A program made the position numbers and the translations under genes. 64,000 bases of DNA, taken from positions 124,001 through 188,000 of the forward strand of contig CAXFZM010000296.1 in NCBI GenBank assembly GCA_964007475.1, in the 5' to 3' direction. Below are positions 10,022-22,229 of this stretch, in pieces. Below the pieces are notes generated by a model, which was not told where the DNA came from, made no database searches, and was given only the letters and a program-made list of their open reading frames with translations. Numbering within the stretch: the first letter of the stretch is position 1; every line of letters starts with the position of its first letter. Source of the stretch: Hybos culiciformis (taxonomy: Eukaryota; Arthropoda; Insecta; Diptera; Hybotidae).

Positions 10022-12068
10022 TTATTTAATAAAATAAATTGATATTATGTTAAAAATTTGCAAACGGAAGAGGCGCGAATGAAAAAAACAAAAAAAAATC
10101 ACAATTAAAAATGTTCTGCAAAAAAACAAAGTAAACAAAAAAAAACGGCGATACTGTCGTTTTCTTGAACCACTCAGAATAGGCTGAAACTTGGAGGGGG
10201 GTAGAGTTGGTGCCAAACTCCCAAAACTGAAGACCCCGTTTCGGAGAAAGGCCCCCCAAAGTTTTCATACTTTTTTGAATGGACATTTTTTTTTGTATGG
10301 ACATTTATTTTTGGGTAGGTGGTAGAGGCGGTCTCTAAAATGTTAAATCCGAGACGGTTTTTCCGGTAAAGCCCCCCATTTCGGAGTTATGGTCCTTCAA
10401 AATTTTCATGCTTTACTTCATACGTTTTTCAAACAGAACTTTTACGAGAAATTTATTTTTCAAAAAGCGGAGGGCGGCGGGCCGCATTTTGTGAAACATA
10501 TTCACATTTACTTCGGCTTATTCTGGCTTGCGATTTTAATACCAATTTTGCTGAAGAAAAATAGCAATCACTTGTGCAATTTTTATTTGAAAAATTTAAT
10601 TTAACCATAAATAATAAAACCGAAGCAAACTACTACTACGTATGGTCAAAGAAATTATAAGTCAAGAATGGCCTTATAAAAAAAAAAATGACCCCAGTTC
10701 TTGTTTGCAATGATGTTCCCAGTTTAATCTCCGATGGCATAAAAAATGTAAACCAACTAAAGAAAATGTGAACCAAATAAAAAAGGAATGTTATTATTAC
10801 TTTTTTATTATAAATAGTTTTTTTTTTTTTTTAATTTCAATATATTTAAACTCATCAAAACAATATTTTGAAATGAATTAATAATTCTATAAAGCTTTGT
10901 AGGAATCTTTTAATGAATTAATTTAAAATAATTCTCGAAAAAGCTAAACATTCATAAAATTAAATATTAAAAAGTAAAGTTTTAGGTAAGTTTAATTTTT
11001 ATAAATTTTTTTACGCATATTTGATTAAAACAATTTCTTCCATTTTCACAAAAAAAATTGCTTACAATATATTTTTTGTTTTCTGAATTTCTCATCGGTA
11101 ATAAGATTCTCAAAATTAAGATCCTACATAGAACTTTTTACTATTAAATTCAATACTTCTATTTAAAATAAAATCTTCAATCAAATTTTTTGTTTTATTT
11201 AAGTATAAAAGATATCCCACCTACTAGTGATTTGATAGCTACAATAAAGAAAAAAATATTTGTATTTGGTTAGAATTAAAAAAAGGACGGTTTTTTTCTT
11301 TATAAAAAACATTTTGTATTGTTTATATTTATAGTTTATTTTCATTAATAAATTAAGTAAAATCATACTCTCTATAATTAATGAAAATAAAATTGTAATT
11401 ATGAATATTTATTATTCACTTCAAAAAAAAAAATTATTATTTTCACAATGTTAAACTATTACATTCACTTTTACTAGAAAATTTGATGTTTATTTTTTTT
11501 TGGGAATATCATTGCAAACAAAAACTTCACCTATAGCTTTTCCTCTTTCTTTAAATAAATATATATGAAAAAAGAAAGGGATAAAAAATTCAAAGGACAT
11601 TCTTGATTTATAATTTCTTTGCGTATGGTACAACAATTGACAATTACTTTATTCTTAATCAATCTGTCTCTAAAACATTATACATAGAAAGTTTGTTCGG
11701 AAAATATTTGTTTTGAACTAAAGATACAAATTTTAACATAATAAATTTTTTCGGAAAAGAGAACTCTAGCAATTTAAAAAAAAATTTTAAACATTCATAT
11801 TCGGTCAATTTAATTTTTACTTTTTAATAAATTCTTAAGAATTTTAATAAATTCTTTAATGTAGTTTAAACATCCTATCGGAATGAAAGTTCTTAAAGAA
11901 ACTTCGAGACATCAACATATTTTGCAAATGATTTTGTTATGCTAAGGCATAACAAAATTTAGTGTTCCAAACATACGCGCCAACTCTTTTATTAATTAAG
12001 ATATAATGTAACTTCGTGATATGAATAATTATAATATCTAAACTCTCCTTATTATATGTAACTAGCTG
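10022..12068 (-). repeat. Repeat unit R, copy 2 first part (right arm of palindrome)
   Basis: Reverse complement of 6419-8350 (as 10300-12068), plus a segment (10022-10300) that also follows R in copy 3 (62220-62540). It ends exactly at CTAGCTG (12062-12068), where a 10.2-kb element interrupts the Helitron-like 3' end. The rest of the unit resumes at 22230. It contains no gene. Confidence 0.85.
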
Positions 12069-13243
12069 CACCCAAAAAATTCTGTCTGTTTTTTGTAAAG
12101 AAAAATTTGTTACTTTGACAAATAAATCTTTTCTAAAGGGGCCAATAGGGCTGTCTGTTGATTATATTTGTTAATATTGTCTGTTGAAATTTAAATAACA
12201 ACTCAGCAGAAAAATTTACAGATTAATCTGTATGTTTTGAATTCTTTTTCTGTAACTGAAATTTTACTGATATGAATGTTGTTTTTTACAAAATATTATG
12301 TAAACAATTTAGGAATCTGTCAAATGATTAATCTGTAAAATTCAACTACCTCTTCAGTTAAGAATTTTTACAGATATAAACGTTGATTTCAACAAAATAC
12401 TTTAAACAAATATTTGTTCGCTTTTTAATGATTAATCTGTACATATAAATTATCAACTACTTTACTGAATCTTTCTACAGAAAATCTTTTAAAAACATGG
12501 GTAAAACAATGATGTGCGTGTTTTATTTGGAAGTAGTATACGTCCACTTTAAAAAAAATTATTGATTATTTTAATAACTCTACAGCTAGTTTAAAAAAAT
12601 AACCATTATTAATTCTTTTTTAAAGTGAAGTTACCCAATTCTAAATAAAACGGCTCACTTATCAGTCCAACGAAAAGAACTTATTCACATTAGCATGATT
12701 TTAACATTCTGCATGTTTCAAGCTTGCACTTTTGTTGGGACGACTGAAAAAGACAAAAAAAAATTTAACTTTTATGTAATATATTTTTTTTTTATTGCAA
12801 ACATAAATATAATTTCATTTCAAGGAGATATATAATATAACATATAAAAAAAACAATATATAATATATAATAATACAAAATTATATGTAATAAAAAAATT
12901 ATAATAGGTATTTTGTTTACATATTAATTAATAAAAATTATTTTGTTTCAATTTATTTTTATGAATACTCATTTTTATCCGTATACTAAATATTAAAATT
13001 TGTAAAATTTTCGATTTTTTTTTATCGATAGGCAAATAATGACATTTAATTTTTTTTTTTAATTTTTTTTTGATAAATAATCAAAAACTAGACTGTTCGG
13101 GATATTTTAATATATAATAATACAAAATAATATCTAATAAAAAAATTATAATAGATATTTTGTTTTGTTGTATATTAATAATAATTAATATATTTAAATT
13201 AATTTTTATGAATACTTCTTTTTACCCGTATAAATAAACAATA
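12069..13243. other. Left non-coding end of the CACTA-like element
   Basis: No coding frame. It holds the terminal CAC sequence and subterminal copies of TCTGTTGA and of the palindrome ACAGATTAATCTGT (12219-12232), followed by very AT-rich DNA with two similar blocks, ATAATACAAAATTATATGTA (12869) and AATAATACAAAATAATATCT (13116). The subterminal motifs are candidate transposase binding sites by analogy with plant En/Spm. Confidence 0.6.
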
Positions 13244-16200
13244 TTAAATATTCAAATTTTTTAAATTTTCGATCAATGTCTCAGAAGAAGAGCTTTTTTT
13301 ATCGATAGGCAAATAAATGTTAAAAAAAAATTTTTGGATAAATAACCAAAAATTAGACGACTGTTCGGGATATTTTAAATTGAATACTTGAAAAATTTTG
13401 AAACAGGTACAGTAAGCCTGCAATAGATCCTTAAATTCGTATTTTATATTATCGCAATAAACTAAAATGTTTTTAATTTCCCATATCGATTCACCAATGC
13501 AGAATATAAAAGGTTGTTGCTTCTCGGAAGATTCAAACTCGGCTGTAGTTTTCAAAATACGCATAGCACTTCTTTGGGAATCAATAACTGAGAATTTTTT
13601 TTTCAATCTTCGATTCATTGTTGGTGGAACTAGTCGATGCAATAAATGAAACAATGCAAAATTTTTTCCATCTAAAATAATCAAAAAAATACCACGTATG
13701 CGTAAATAAAATATGAACAATGTGAAGAAAAACAGATATGTTTTTTTGTAAGTAACAATTACTTTAATCAACAATTAAATTTGTGGTCAAGGATGGTATT
13801 GAGAACGAGAGATCGTAACAATATAAAGTAATTTTTTTTCCATGAAGTGATACTAGTGTTCATATTCTTTGAATTTGAGAATAGAATTTTGTGAGATTTA
13901 AATTTAATAACTTCACGTGCCTGTATGTCAGCTCAAAAAATATTGTTAGTAAAGAATCGAATTTTTTCAAACTTGCATAATTAAGTGGTTAACGAAACAA
14001 TGTTTCTCAATAGCACAATTCGTTCAATACACTCAATTTCTTGTGGTAGGAGTAATAATAATCAAAATAGTTGAAGAAGGATACGTACGTGAGAGTTAAT
14101 TTTTTGTAAATAGAACTTTCAGTCAGAGTAAAAATAAAAAAGTAAAAAAAAAATTTGGAACCATTAAAAATTAATTTATAAATCATTTTTACCATTGTTA
14201 ACATCGGGATCCTCTAATTTTTGTAATATTTCAAAATCTTCTCCTTTCTTGATTTCATTTTTAAAAATATTGATGATGTTCTTGGTATAAATTTCCCAAT
14301 TAATGTAAAAATTTTCACTAGCTTTTGGATACATGTAGTCAAAATCGATGGTTACCTAAAAGTATTAAAATAAGAAAAAATCAGTCATTAAAACTTTGAA
14401 ATAAATGTGTAATTACCAGTAAGTGTCCCATTGGTAGCTTGAAGCTAGGCCATTCCTGAATGATACTAAATATAGTATCGTCATTTCGGTGGGATTCAAA
14501 AAAAAGTCTTCTGAATTTAATTGTTTCTTGCCATTTTACTAAAGTATCTGGAATATTATCCTTGTTGTATTTCAACCACGCTTTTTTCTGTTCAGAATTT
14601 TCTTCTAGAGAACAAAAATCAGTAATTATTGAAATTATAATTAATATTTCAGATTATTTTACTGTTTCTGGTTTTAGGCACCTTTTAGACTTCCAACGAA
14701 AACGACAAAAAAATTTATCATCAATAACTTAGTAACAAAAAAAATTTAAAACCGAAACTTTGTCAATCGATAGCAATTAAAGATTTCCATTAATCCAATA
14801 GGTTTAAAATGTTATAAACACTTCGTTTAGATTTAAAAATTTTCGTTGCCCAAATCTCTAATTTGAATGAAACAAAAAAACATATTTAACGATATTTTAA
14901 ATGGTTTTCAATTAATTAAAATCATAAAATATTTCTTTGTGTTGACTAAATTTCGGTTTTAAATTTTTTTTTTGTCGTTTTCACTTTCGTATGATGTCTA
15001 AAGGGTGCTTTAGAAGAAAAATTTAATTTATATATTTTCACATAATCAACTCACCAACATCACTTTCATTAATTTTTATGACTTCAGTATGTTTCATAGC
15101 GTCTTTTTGTGAATCCGAAACAGGTTCTTCACTTTCATTGTTTTTTTTTCTATTACGATTGACATTGTAAAGTTTGAAATGCAACCGACCATTAGCTCCT
15201 TTTCCTTTTTAGTTGTCGTACCATGAAAACTACAAAATATATTAATAAATCAGAACCTTAAATAATACACATTAAAAGCAAACTTAAAATTTTTAATAAC
15301 ATGAAATGAAGTATGTACTAAGTATGTATAATTTACTTTCATATACATTATAAAAATTGTAATAAAAATTTTATGTCAAAAATTGTTTCAACTTTTTTAA
15401 AAACATACCTTACTTTCTCCCGGAAACTCTAACGGAATTTGTGCAGCTATATTAGACAGAATTGTACTGTTCAGTTGGATTTCGTTATTTTTAAAACAAT
15501 TTACAATGGCATCGGCCAATATTCTTCTACACTTTTAAGTTAGAATTCCTTTTTCTCTATGCTTTATCTTTAAATCTTTAAATGTTTCGCTAATCATTTC
15601 AGATAAGAACTAAAAAAAATACATTAAAAGTTCATTCAATAGAAATTTCCAAAGAAGTCTTACAAAATGTTTAAATTGAGAATTAGCAAAAGATGAGGCT
15701 GATGATGATGAAGAAACTACTACACTTAGATTTTGATCAATAACCGTTGATTTTTCTGGCCAATGCATACAATCTTTGTTCTGGCAAATCCATACATTTG
15801 CAATATTGTTCCGAGCTTTCCATTTTAAAATTTGGGCTTGGAATTTCGATCTCAATCCAAGATGCCGACTGGGAACCAAATCTGAAATATTGTCTCTTTC
15901 CAAATATTGAAGGCTATCAAAAGTTACTCCATGATCTAAAAAAGATAAAATTATAATTTTGAAATAATTCAAAAATGTAATTGTAAATATTACCTTCGCA
16001 TAAGTCATATAATATTAAATATTCATCACCAACCATTTCGGCTAGAGCTTCTTCTAGAAGCACATCATTTCGATTACCTTGATATTGTTGGCAACCAGTA
16101 GTAACTGACTTTTCTGGACATTGGATTTCATTAACTTGTTCTATTGAGAAAATTTGTGAAGATACTGTTTCTGAGCAGCTTTGTTCTAAATCCAAATTAG

Positions 16201-16372
16201 TTTCCTGTGTTGATATAATTTGAGGACCGGTTTGAACGAAATTATTATGTTGTAAATCAATAATTTCGTTTTGGTCTTCATTTATTATTTGTGTCATGGT
16301 ATTTGTGATTAAAAAATTTTGATTCAAATCAAAATCTGAACTTTGGAATTCATTTAGTTGTTTTTTTGACAT
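13244..16372 (-). pseudogene. SAM-like domain accessory protein of the CACTA-like element, seven exons, two stops
   Basis: Exons 16372-15994, 15935-15664, 15609-15409, 15229-15055, 14604-14417, 14355-14193 and 13671-13244 all have GT-AG borders and matching phases. They give 602 codons including the terminator. The start is ATG at 16372. Residues around exon 1/2 (HGVTFDSLQYLERDNISDLV, then LGLRSKFQAQIL) resemble a SAM domain. Exon 3 carries KHREKGIL and CRRILADAIVNCF. Later exons carry FRRLFFESHRNDD and VTIDFDYMYPKASENFYINW. The whole resembles a class of SAM-domain proteins that I associate with transposons in aphids, Hydra and wasps; this is recollection, not a search. Two in-frame TAA codons (15537-15535 and 15211-15209) interrupt it, so this copy is probably inactive. 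A MITE sits in intron 4. Confidence 0.65.
14678..15008. mobile_element. 331-bp MITE in intron 4 of the SAM-like gene
   Basis: Ends are GCACCTTTTAGAC and, inwards from the right, GCACCCTTTAGAC. The inner halves continue the inverted match (ACGACAAAAAAA, then TTTAAAACCGAAA). TTTAG flanks both sides (14673-14677 and 15009-15013), suggesting a 5-bp target duplication. No coding capacity. Superfamily not assigned. Confidence 0.75.
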
Positions 16373-16559
16373 TTTGAGTTAAGTGAGAGAAAATTTTAAT
16401 CTTTATCACTAAGTAAAAATCTATCAGTAAATAATAGATTTAAATTCTAATTTTAATAAATTAGCCTCTAAGTTTGTATCTAAATTAATTAAAAGTACTA
16501 AGTATATATATTTACATATTGCAATAAAATTTATAAAATTTCAAAAATGTTAAAGTAAA

Positions 16560-19046
16560 TTAAAAATAATTTTTACGGCGAATTACTTTCAGGCCATTGG
16601 TCAAACTGTTAATATGAATTGGCAAGGAATTGAATGAGCTAATACATTTTAATTTTAAAATAATTTCGGGATCTCTTAAAATGTAACCACATAAATGTTT
16701 ATTGAATGTGCAAGTGTATTGCATCTGAGACAACACATAGACTTTATCTGTACTTTTATCATAAACTATTTCAGAAATTTCATAAAGAAGTACGTCAATT
16801 TCTGTTAAAGTCAAAAAATATCCTTTTTTATATATTGTACCATGGTAAGTAATGCTACTAAAAGTTTCAATATTGGAACTTGTTTGCCCTAGTTTTTCAG
16901 TTATAAAGTCGATGAACTCTGATTTTGTTCGCCAAATTTCATTCAATTCGATTTCTTTAAATTTGCTAGACACTAATAATTGTAAACTAAATTTATATTG
17001 ATATTTTATAGCTAATGTCAAAGTGATGTGCTTACGATTAGGTACAACACGGCAAATTTTTTTAAACTGGCAGTGAAAAGATTCAAAACGAAAAGTCGAA
17101 TAATATCTTGGAGGTCCTGACTTTCGAATAACAGTAGGATAATGGGTTAGGATATGAAATTTTGGCCTGAGACCCTCACTCCCGGCGTAAAGAGTTAAAT
17201 ACATCTCATTATGTCGTTCAATTAGTACCTCTAAGTAATTTAATAAGTCTTTAGAAAAACTGTTCTGTAAAAGCAAATCTACAAGTTCTACTAAAACACA
17301 AAGGAATTTCCAGTTTGGATCTTCTAAATCTACAATGTCGCCCAATATTAGGGGTAAAAAATGCACGAAACACCACATTTCACGGGCGGTCATTAACAAA
17401 TTATTTTTTTCTAAACGATCTTTCGTAATTAAAGGTGAAATATTTCCTATTTCACTTTCTCCATAACTAAAACTTTTTTTTCGCTCATTTAACTCGTCTA
17501 GACTAAAAACCTTATTATTGATTAAATTTTTTAAAATATAACAAACGTCATATTTGCAAATACCTTCAAATATACCATGCATTAAATCGACAGCGAAATT
17601 CTCTGTCACATGAAAGGAATTAATTTGATTTAAAATGGCTTCTTTGGAAATTCCAGTTTCATAAGGGTTATTTACTACTAGATCTTCAATATAGTTTTGA
17701 ACATTTCGCAAAGATCTCTGGTTTTCTACTGTAAGTCTTTTAGTGCTTTTAGAAATTTCTCTACAAAAACGGCAGAACGAATTGGCGCTAAAGGATTTTC
17801 GAAAATCTAAAACGTAGTTTAATCCCAAATTATCACCTAAGACAAGTCCCAGAATAAATTTTACTTCTAATTTCTCATTTTTTTTAATAAAAGTTATCCC
17901 ATCCTTTTCAAGGTTGTTTATCTGATCTATGAGGACATGCAAACATATTTCATTTCCATACTTTTTCATATCCGAACTTTTAATTAAAGCACCTAGATGT
18001 ATGTTTTTTAAACTTAAAGGATCAGGTACATTTGGAAAACTGTAATAAATTGCTGCTATTGGTTCAGTGTGGCTACTTAATGGATTATTTATTTCCATGT
18101 CGTCAATGTACAAAAAATACGGAATAGCGTTGGTATTACTGGGTAATGTAGATATTTTTTTCTTCCATAGATCACCTTGAACGAAATTTGAAATATTACC
18201 CTCATTAATAACAGATAAGTTTTTAATTTTTAATAACGTTTCTTCCAGTAAATTATTTCGTAAAAAAAATTGTTCAAATTGAAATTTAAGAGGCATTATT
18301 ATGCCTTTGCTACGCTTCTCTCCAAAAATGGACTCACCATTTTTGTGAATTTTTTCTATTTCATTTGAGACTGTAAACTCAGTTAAATCTTCAATAAGAT
18401 TGTTTTCTTCCAAATATTTGTGAAATTTATATTCGGAATCAACTTCTACAAACGGTTTTAAACATAAATCTAAAATCGAGCTCAAAAATGATTTATTATC
18501 ACCTAAATTTTCTTTTGACAAGGATGATTTTATAAATTCTATAGCAGGACAAATTAGTTCTGTAGTGACTAGCTGTTGAATTTCAAAAACATCTTTTCTA
18601 GTAAGATTGGAGCGGGCATGCAATTGCAAAGCAAATCTAAAAGCAGAGATGTGATAATCATTACTAAATTTATTAAGTTGTTCGCTCTTTTCAGAACCTA
18701 TGTATTCGTTATCACAAATTTTATTTTTTTCAACTAATTCTGATTTTGTATTTTCGTTATTAGTAAGTTTCACGCTTTCAAATTTTTCATTTTCGGAACG
18801 AATCGGAATAGAAAAACTTTTTTTAGCTTCTGCTTTCTTTTTTGCTTTTGAATTATGTTCAATTTCTGGTTTATTTAAATAAGTAAAGTGCCTTCTCATG
18901 TGTCTTTTAAAATTTTTTATGTCGGAAAAAAATTGATCACACTGTGTGCAAGAAAAATTATCAGTGAATGGATGTTTAATTTTTATGTGTCTGAAGAATA
19001 ACGAAACATCAGAAAATGATTTCGAACACCGAAAGCAATTCGCCAT
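16560..19046 (-). CDS. C2H2 zinc-finger Tnp2-like transposase of the CACTA-like element
   Basis: An 828-residue intact frame starts at ATG 19046 (upstream in-frame codons start only with TTG). Two C2H2 fingers open the protein: CFRCSKSF...HIKIKH and CTQCDQFF...HMRRH, within residues 3-60, likely for DNA binding. The middle has features I align with plant Tnp2-type CACTA transposases: YIDDMEINNP near residue 310, GLVLGDNLGLNYVLDFRKSF followed by CRFC, and FAVDLMHGIFEGICKYD. A C-terminal block, PPRYYSTFRFESFHCQFKK, resembles the DUF4218-like part of those proteins. The candidate acidic triad is not proven. The gene lies 187 bp upstream of the SAM-like gene on the same strand, inside defined CAC termini. 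A KDZ-type transposase is a less likely alternative. Confidence 0.72.
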   Translation of the reverse strand: MANCFRCSKSFSDVSLFFRHIKIKHPFTDNFSCTQCDQFFSDIKNFKRHMRRHFTYLNKPEIEHNSKAKKKAEAKKSFSIPIRSENEKFESVKLTNNENTKSELVEKNKICDNEYIGSEKSEQLNKFSNDYHISAFRFALQLHARSNLTRKDVFEIQQLVTTELICPAIEFIKSSLSKENLGDNKSFLSSILDLCLKPFVEVDSEYKFHKYLEENNLIEDLTEFTVSNEIEKIHKNGESIFGEKRSKGIIMPLKFQFEQFFLRNNLLEETLLKIKNLSVINEGNISNFVQGDLWKKKISTLPSNTNAIPYFLYIDDMEINNPLSSHTEPIAAIYYSFPNVPDPLSLKNIHLGALIKSSDMKKYGNEICLHVLIDQINNLEKDGITFIKKNEKLEVKFILGLVLGDNLGLNYVLDFRKSFSANSFCRFCREISKSTKRLTVENQRSLRNVQNYIEDLVVNNPYETGISKEAILNQINSFHVTENFAVDLMHGIFEGICKYDVCYILKNLINNKVFSLDELNERKKSFSYGESEIGNISPLITKDRLEKNNLLMTAREMWCFVHFLPLILGDIVDLEDPNWKFLCVLVELVDLLLQNSFSKDLLNYLEVLIERHNEMYLTLYAGSEGLRPKFHILTHYPTVIRKSGPPRYYSTFRFESFHCQFKKICRVVPNRKHITLTLAIKYQYKFSLQLLVSSKFKEIELNEIWRTKSEFIDFITEKLGQTSSNIETFSSITYHGTIYKKGYFLTLTEIDVLLYEISEIVYDKSTDKVYVLSQMQYTCTFNKHLCGYILRDPEIILKLKCISSFNSLPIHINSLTNGLKVIRRKNYF

Positions 19047-19224
19047 TATTAACAATATTAATTTATTATTTTGTAATTAAAAACAATATTAAATTATTAT
19101 TTTGTAATAAAAAATTATGTACAAAAATGCAAACACTTAAACTAAAATGTCTCTTCGTTGTCTCTGTGCTAAAAAAATAAATACAAATTATTTTTAATTA
19201 AAAGACTTACATTTTCTATACATA

Positions 19225-20300
19225 TTAAAAAAAAACCTTATAGTTAAATAGTAAATTAACAAGCTTGTTTTGGCTGAAACTTGATGGTTGGATAGAGGAG
19301 GTGCCCAAATTCAAAACCATTTTGGGGCAAAGCCTGAATGCAATTTTTAACCCCAATTTGTACTTATTTAGGTGACGGAGTAAATGAAATTTCCCAAATA
19401 TCAAATCCAAGACGATTTTAGAGGAAAAATATCTATTTCATATATCGTCGGTCGGCTACGCAAACCTCGTAAGTCTGTTTTTGAAAATTTTATAGGAGAC
19501 ACAAAAAACTTTATTATTCTTATTATTATAAGGCTTAAGATTAACCAATTTCGAAGGGATATGAATTGTATAAAATCTGTTGCTATTTACTAAGATTAGT
19601 ACATTATGTTAGTTTCAAAAATGTACAAGGTTCGACAGTAGCAGTCCATAAAAAATGTTTCGAGAGTTTTTATAAAAGTAGATCGACGCAAATAAACAAA
19701 AAGGACAGATAAATGTAAAAAAAACATGTTTTGTAAAAAGTAAGACTTACGAGGCTTGCGTCTTCGACCAACGATATGTGGCTTTCCAAAGTTGGTGATA
19801 GTGCAGATGACGTGAACATCCCCGAATGTGCTGAAACTTGGAGGGGGGGTAAAGGCAGTGCCCACACCCCCAAAACCGGAAACATTCTTGGCCCAAATGC
19901 CTCGTTTCGAAGATATGGCCCGCCAAAGTTTTCATACATTTTGTATGTACATTTTTTTTTTGACCGATTTGCACATTATTGAGGAGGGAGTAGAGGGAGT
20001 TTCCTAGAACAAGAATGAGGGTTGGGGCGGCGGGCTGGTGATTGTTCAGTGAGATTTGCGTTCCCTCACCCCGGCCCCACCTCATTTTAGGACACCCCCT
20101 CTACTGCTTTGCTAAAAATGCATGAAAAACTTTTAGGGGCGTTATCTCCGAAACGGGAATTTCACTCCAAGAGGTGTTTTCGATTTTGGGGGTTTGGGCA
20201 CCGCCTCTACTCCTCCTTCAAATTTCAGCCGATTTCAGGTCATCTGCACTTTAGCCCCAAAGTTTATAGGTACTTGTAAACCACGATAACAATTTTTTTA
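19225..20300. repeat. GC-richer repeat block inside the CACTA-like element
   Basis: Segments such as GGCTGAAACTTGATGG, GAGGTGCCCAAATTCAAAAC, GTGCTGAAACTTGGAGGGGG (19828) and ACCGCCTCTACTCC resemble the block at 10170-10350 and its copy at 62230-62370 (CTTGGAGGGGGGTAGAG, TTGGTGCCAAACTC). Several pieces are in inverted order. It appears to be an older non-autonomous insertion. The overlapping frames on both strands have no domain features. Confidence 0.5.
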
Positions 20301-22229
20301 TTTAAAGTTTCCGTATCAAATGCTATTATGTGCATTAGGCTCAAAATCCGTTTGGATTTGGGATTTCGGCGCCCACCAAATTTTTTTTTTTTTCGTAAAA
20401 TTCATTTGCAATTAAGCTCAACTTACCTTTTTTGTTTTCCAGAAAGTACTGACTTCGTAATTCAATCGAATTCAATCATAAATTTTTTTAATCAATTATG
20501 TGATAATTTTTTTTAATAAATTTTTTTAATAAATTTAAAAAAAAATTTTTAATAAATTTTTTATTTATCTTTATTTTAACAAATTATTTTTCATTTTAAA
20601 TTCCAACTGCGAAATGAAAATGGTTAGACTTGAACTATTTTTTTGAAACACGTGGAAAAATCAAGTGAAATACTTCAAACAGATTAAAATAACTTTTTCT
20701 TTAGTTAATAAGTTCAAATTCTACAACAAAAACTGTAAATCATTCTTATTGTCAAAAAAATTCAACAAAAAAATCTGCAAGCTGCTGTAAATAAAAAAAA
20801 AATCTGTAAATAAAAACATATGTATTTGTACACTATGGGAAACGACATTGCCATATGATTTATTTATAAATTTTATTTAAATCTTTTAACTTAAAAAATT
20901 GTTTGATAACAATTTAAATTTAAATTTTAGAGAATATAGAATTAAGAATATAGATTTAAGAAAGCTCTAAAGTACTGAAGGTATTAATGATATCTATCAC
21001 TACAAGTACACACATTACAAGTAATACAAAAACAATCATTAAAAGGTGTATAATTTTTGAAAAACATGAAAGATCGTCCAGTTTGGCCAGACTGAACGCA
21101 CACTCTTTTAAATGTCTAAATATAAGTCAACATTAATGCTAACGTTAACGTCGAAATTGCAATATTTTCTTGTGCCGTGTTGTTGCATAACATGTTGTGC
21201 CATGTTATGTTGTGCCATAACATGTTGTGCCATGTTGTTGCGCATCCGTAGCGTTCACTGGTTAAACTTAACAGAAAAGAAATTCTAATTTTAAAAATTA
21301 AATGCTCATTGTTAAAAATTTAGAATTTTCAGAAAATTATTTTTCTATGCTATTTAGTTTCGATTTTATTTTCCACGTAAATATCTAAAATTCAAGTTTC
21401 ATTAATAAACTAACAACATAACCTCTGTGTGTAGGATTAAAGTTGAACATTAATTATTAAAATTTGAATTAAAAAAATTTAATTTAATTTAAGGTTTTGC
21501 TAAAATTTGGGTAAATTTCATTAAAGAAAAAGACACATGGCAATGCTTTTTTTTTCTTTATTTTTCATATTTGCAAAAATCAGGTGATTGTCAGGTGTAT
21601 TTTTCGAATTCGAACAAAAATATTTGTAATAGTCAAAAGTTAAATTTGTAAATTTTGTAAATTTTGTAAACAAATAGTAAATGCTAAGCAACCTTTAAAA
21701 AATATTAAAATTAAAACCGTGCAAAATTAATTTTAAAAACCGTGCGAAAGTTCAGAAAATTACGGAAAATAATTAAAAAAAAACTGAATAATATAAATAT
21801 TATATAATATCCAGATATAATATCCAGATTAAATTTTAGAGCCTTAACTTCCATTACAAAAACAAACATTATTTCTATAATTTCTCATTTTGAAGAATAG
21901 TTTTTAAAAAATTATGACTATGAAAATTATGACCAATTTTTATTTGACTTTATTGAATTATTTTGGATCCCTAAATAAAAGTTCACTTTATTATCATGTG
22001 TACGGGGAGATATTTTTTTTGGGTAAAATTTTTTTTTTTATAAAATCTCAACAGACGCCAACAACAAACCATAACATTGTACAGATCCTATTTTAGTTCT
22101 AATTTTTACTAATTTCTTTGTTGATTAGTAATTTTTTACATTTTTATTTGTTAATTTCAACAGATACGAACGAAAATGCAATCAACAGACCCAAGTCTGT
22201 TGAATATTACGGACATATTTTTTTGAGTG
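20301..22229. other. Right non-coding end of the CACTA-like element
   Basis: No gene is seen. The stretch includes a small minisatellite (21171-21243) and, near the end, four copies of TCAACAGA/TCTGTTGA before the terminal GAGTG. Together with the left end this gives over 4 kb of non-coding DNA around the two genes. Confidence 0.5.
21171..21243. repeat. Minisatellite of TGTTGTGCCATGTTA units
   Basis: Four to five imperfect copies of TGTTGTGCCATGTTA or TGTTGTGCCATAACA are arranged in tandem. Half-units are partly palindromic (TAACATG). Confidence 0.8.

Larger units (their letters stand above)
12069..22229 (-). mobile_element. CACTA/EnSpm-like DNA transposon, complete, 10,161 bp
   Basis: Left end CACCCAAAAAATTCTGTC; right end, read inwards on the minus strand, CACTCAAAAAAATATGTC (15 of 18 identical). 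A TG dinucleotide flanks both sides (12067-12068, 22230-22231). The uninterrupted site, AGCTGTACCCGCAC in complement, is seen in R copy 1 (6404-6416) and copy 3 (60435-60447), so the ends are defined by comparison. Subterminal motifs recur: TCTGTTGA/TCAACAGA (12151, 12177, 22047, 22157, 22181, 22196) and GATTAATCTGT (about 12222, 12329, 12441). Subterminal repeats and CAC termini are known traits of CACTA elements. It encodes two genes on the minus strand. Confidence 0.85.

Noticed and set aside
15209..15537. Reassigned TAA codon, since several otherwise open frames (SAM-like gene, gag, MULE) contain in-frame TAA
   Set aside because: The intact transposase and integrase frames end at stops including TAA at sensible places. 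Mobile-element decay in AT-rich DNA explains TAA as the commonest nonsense codon.
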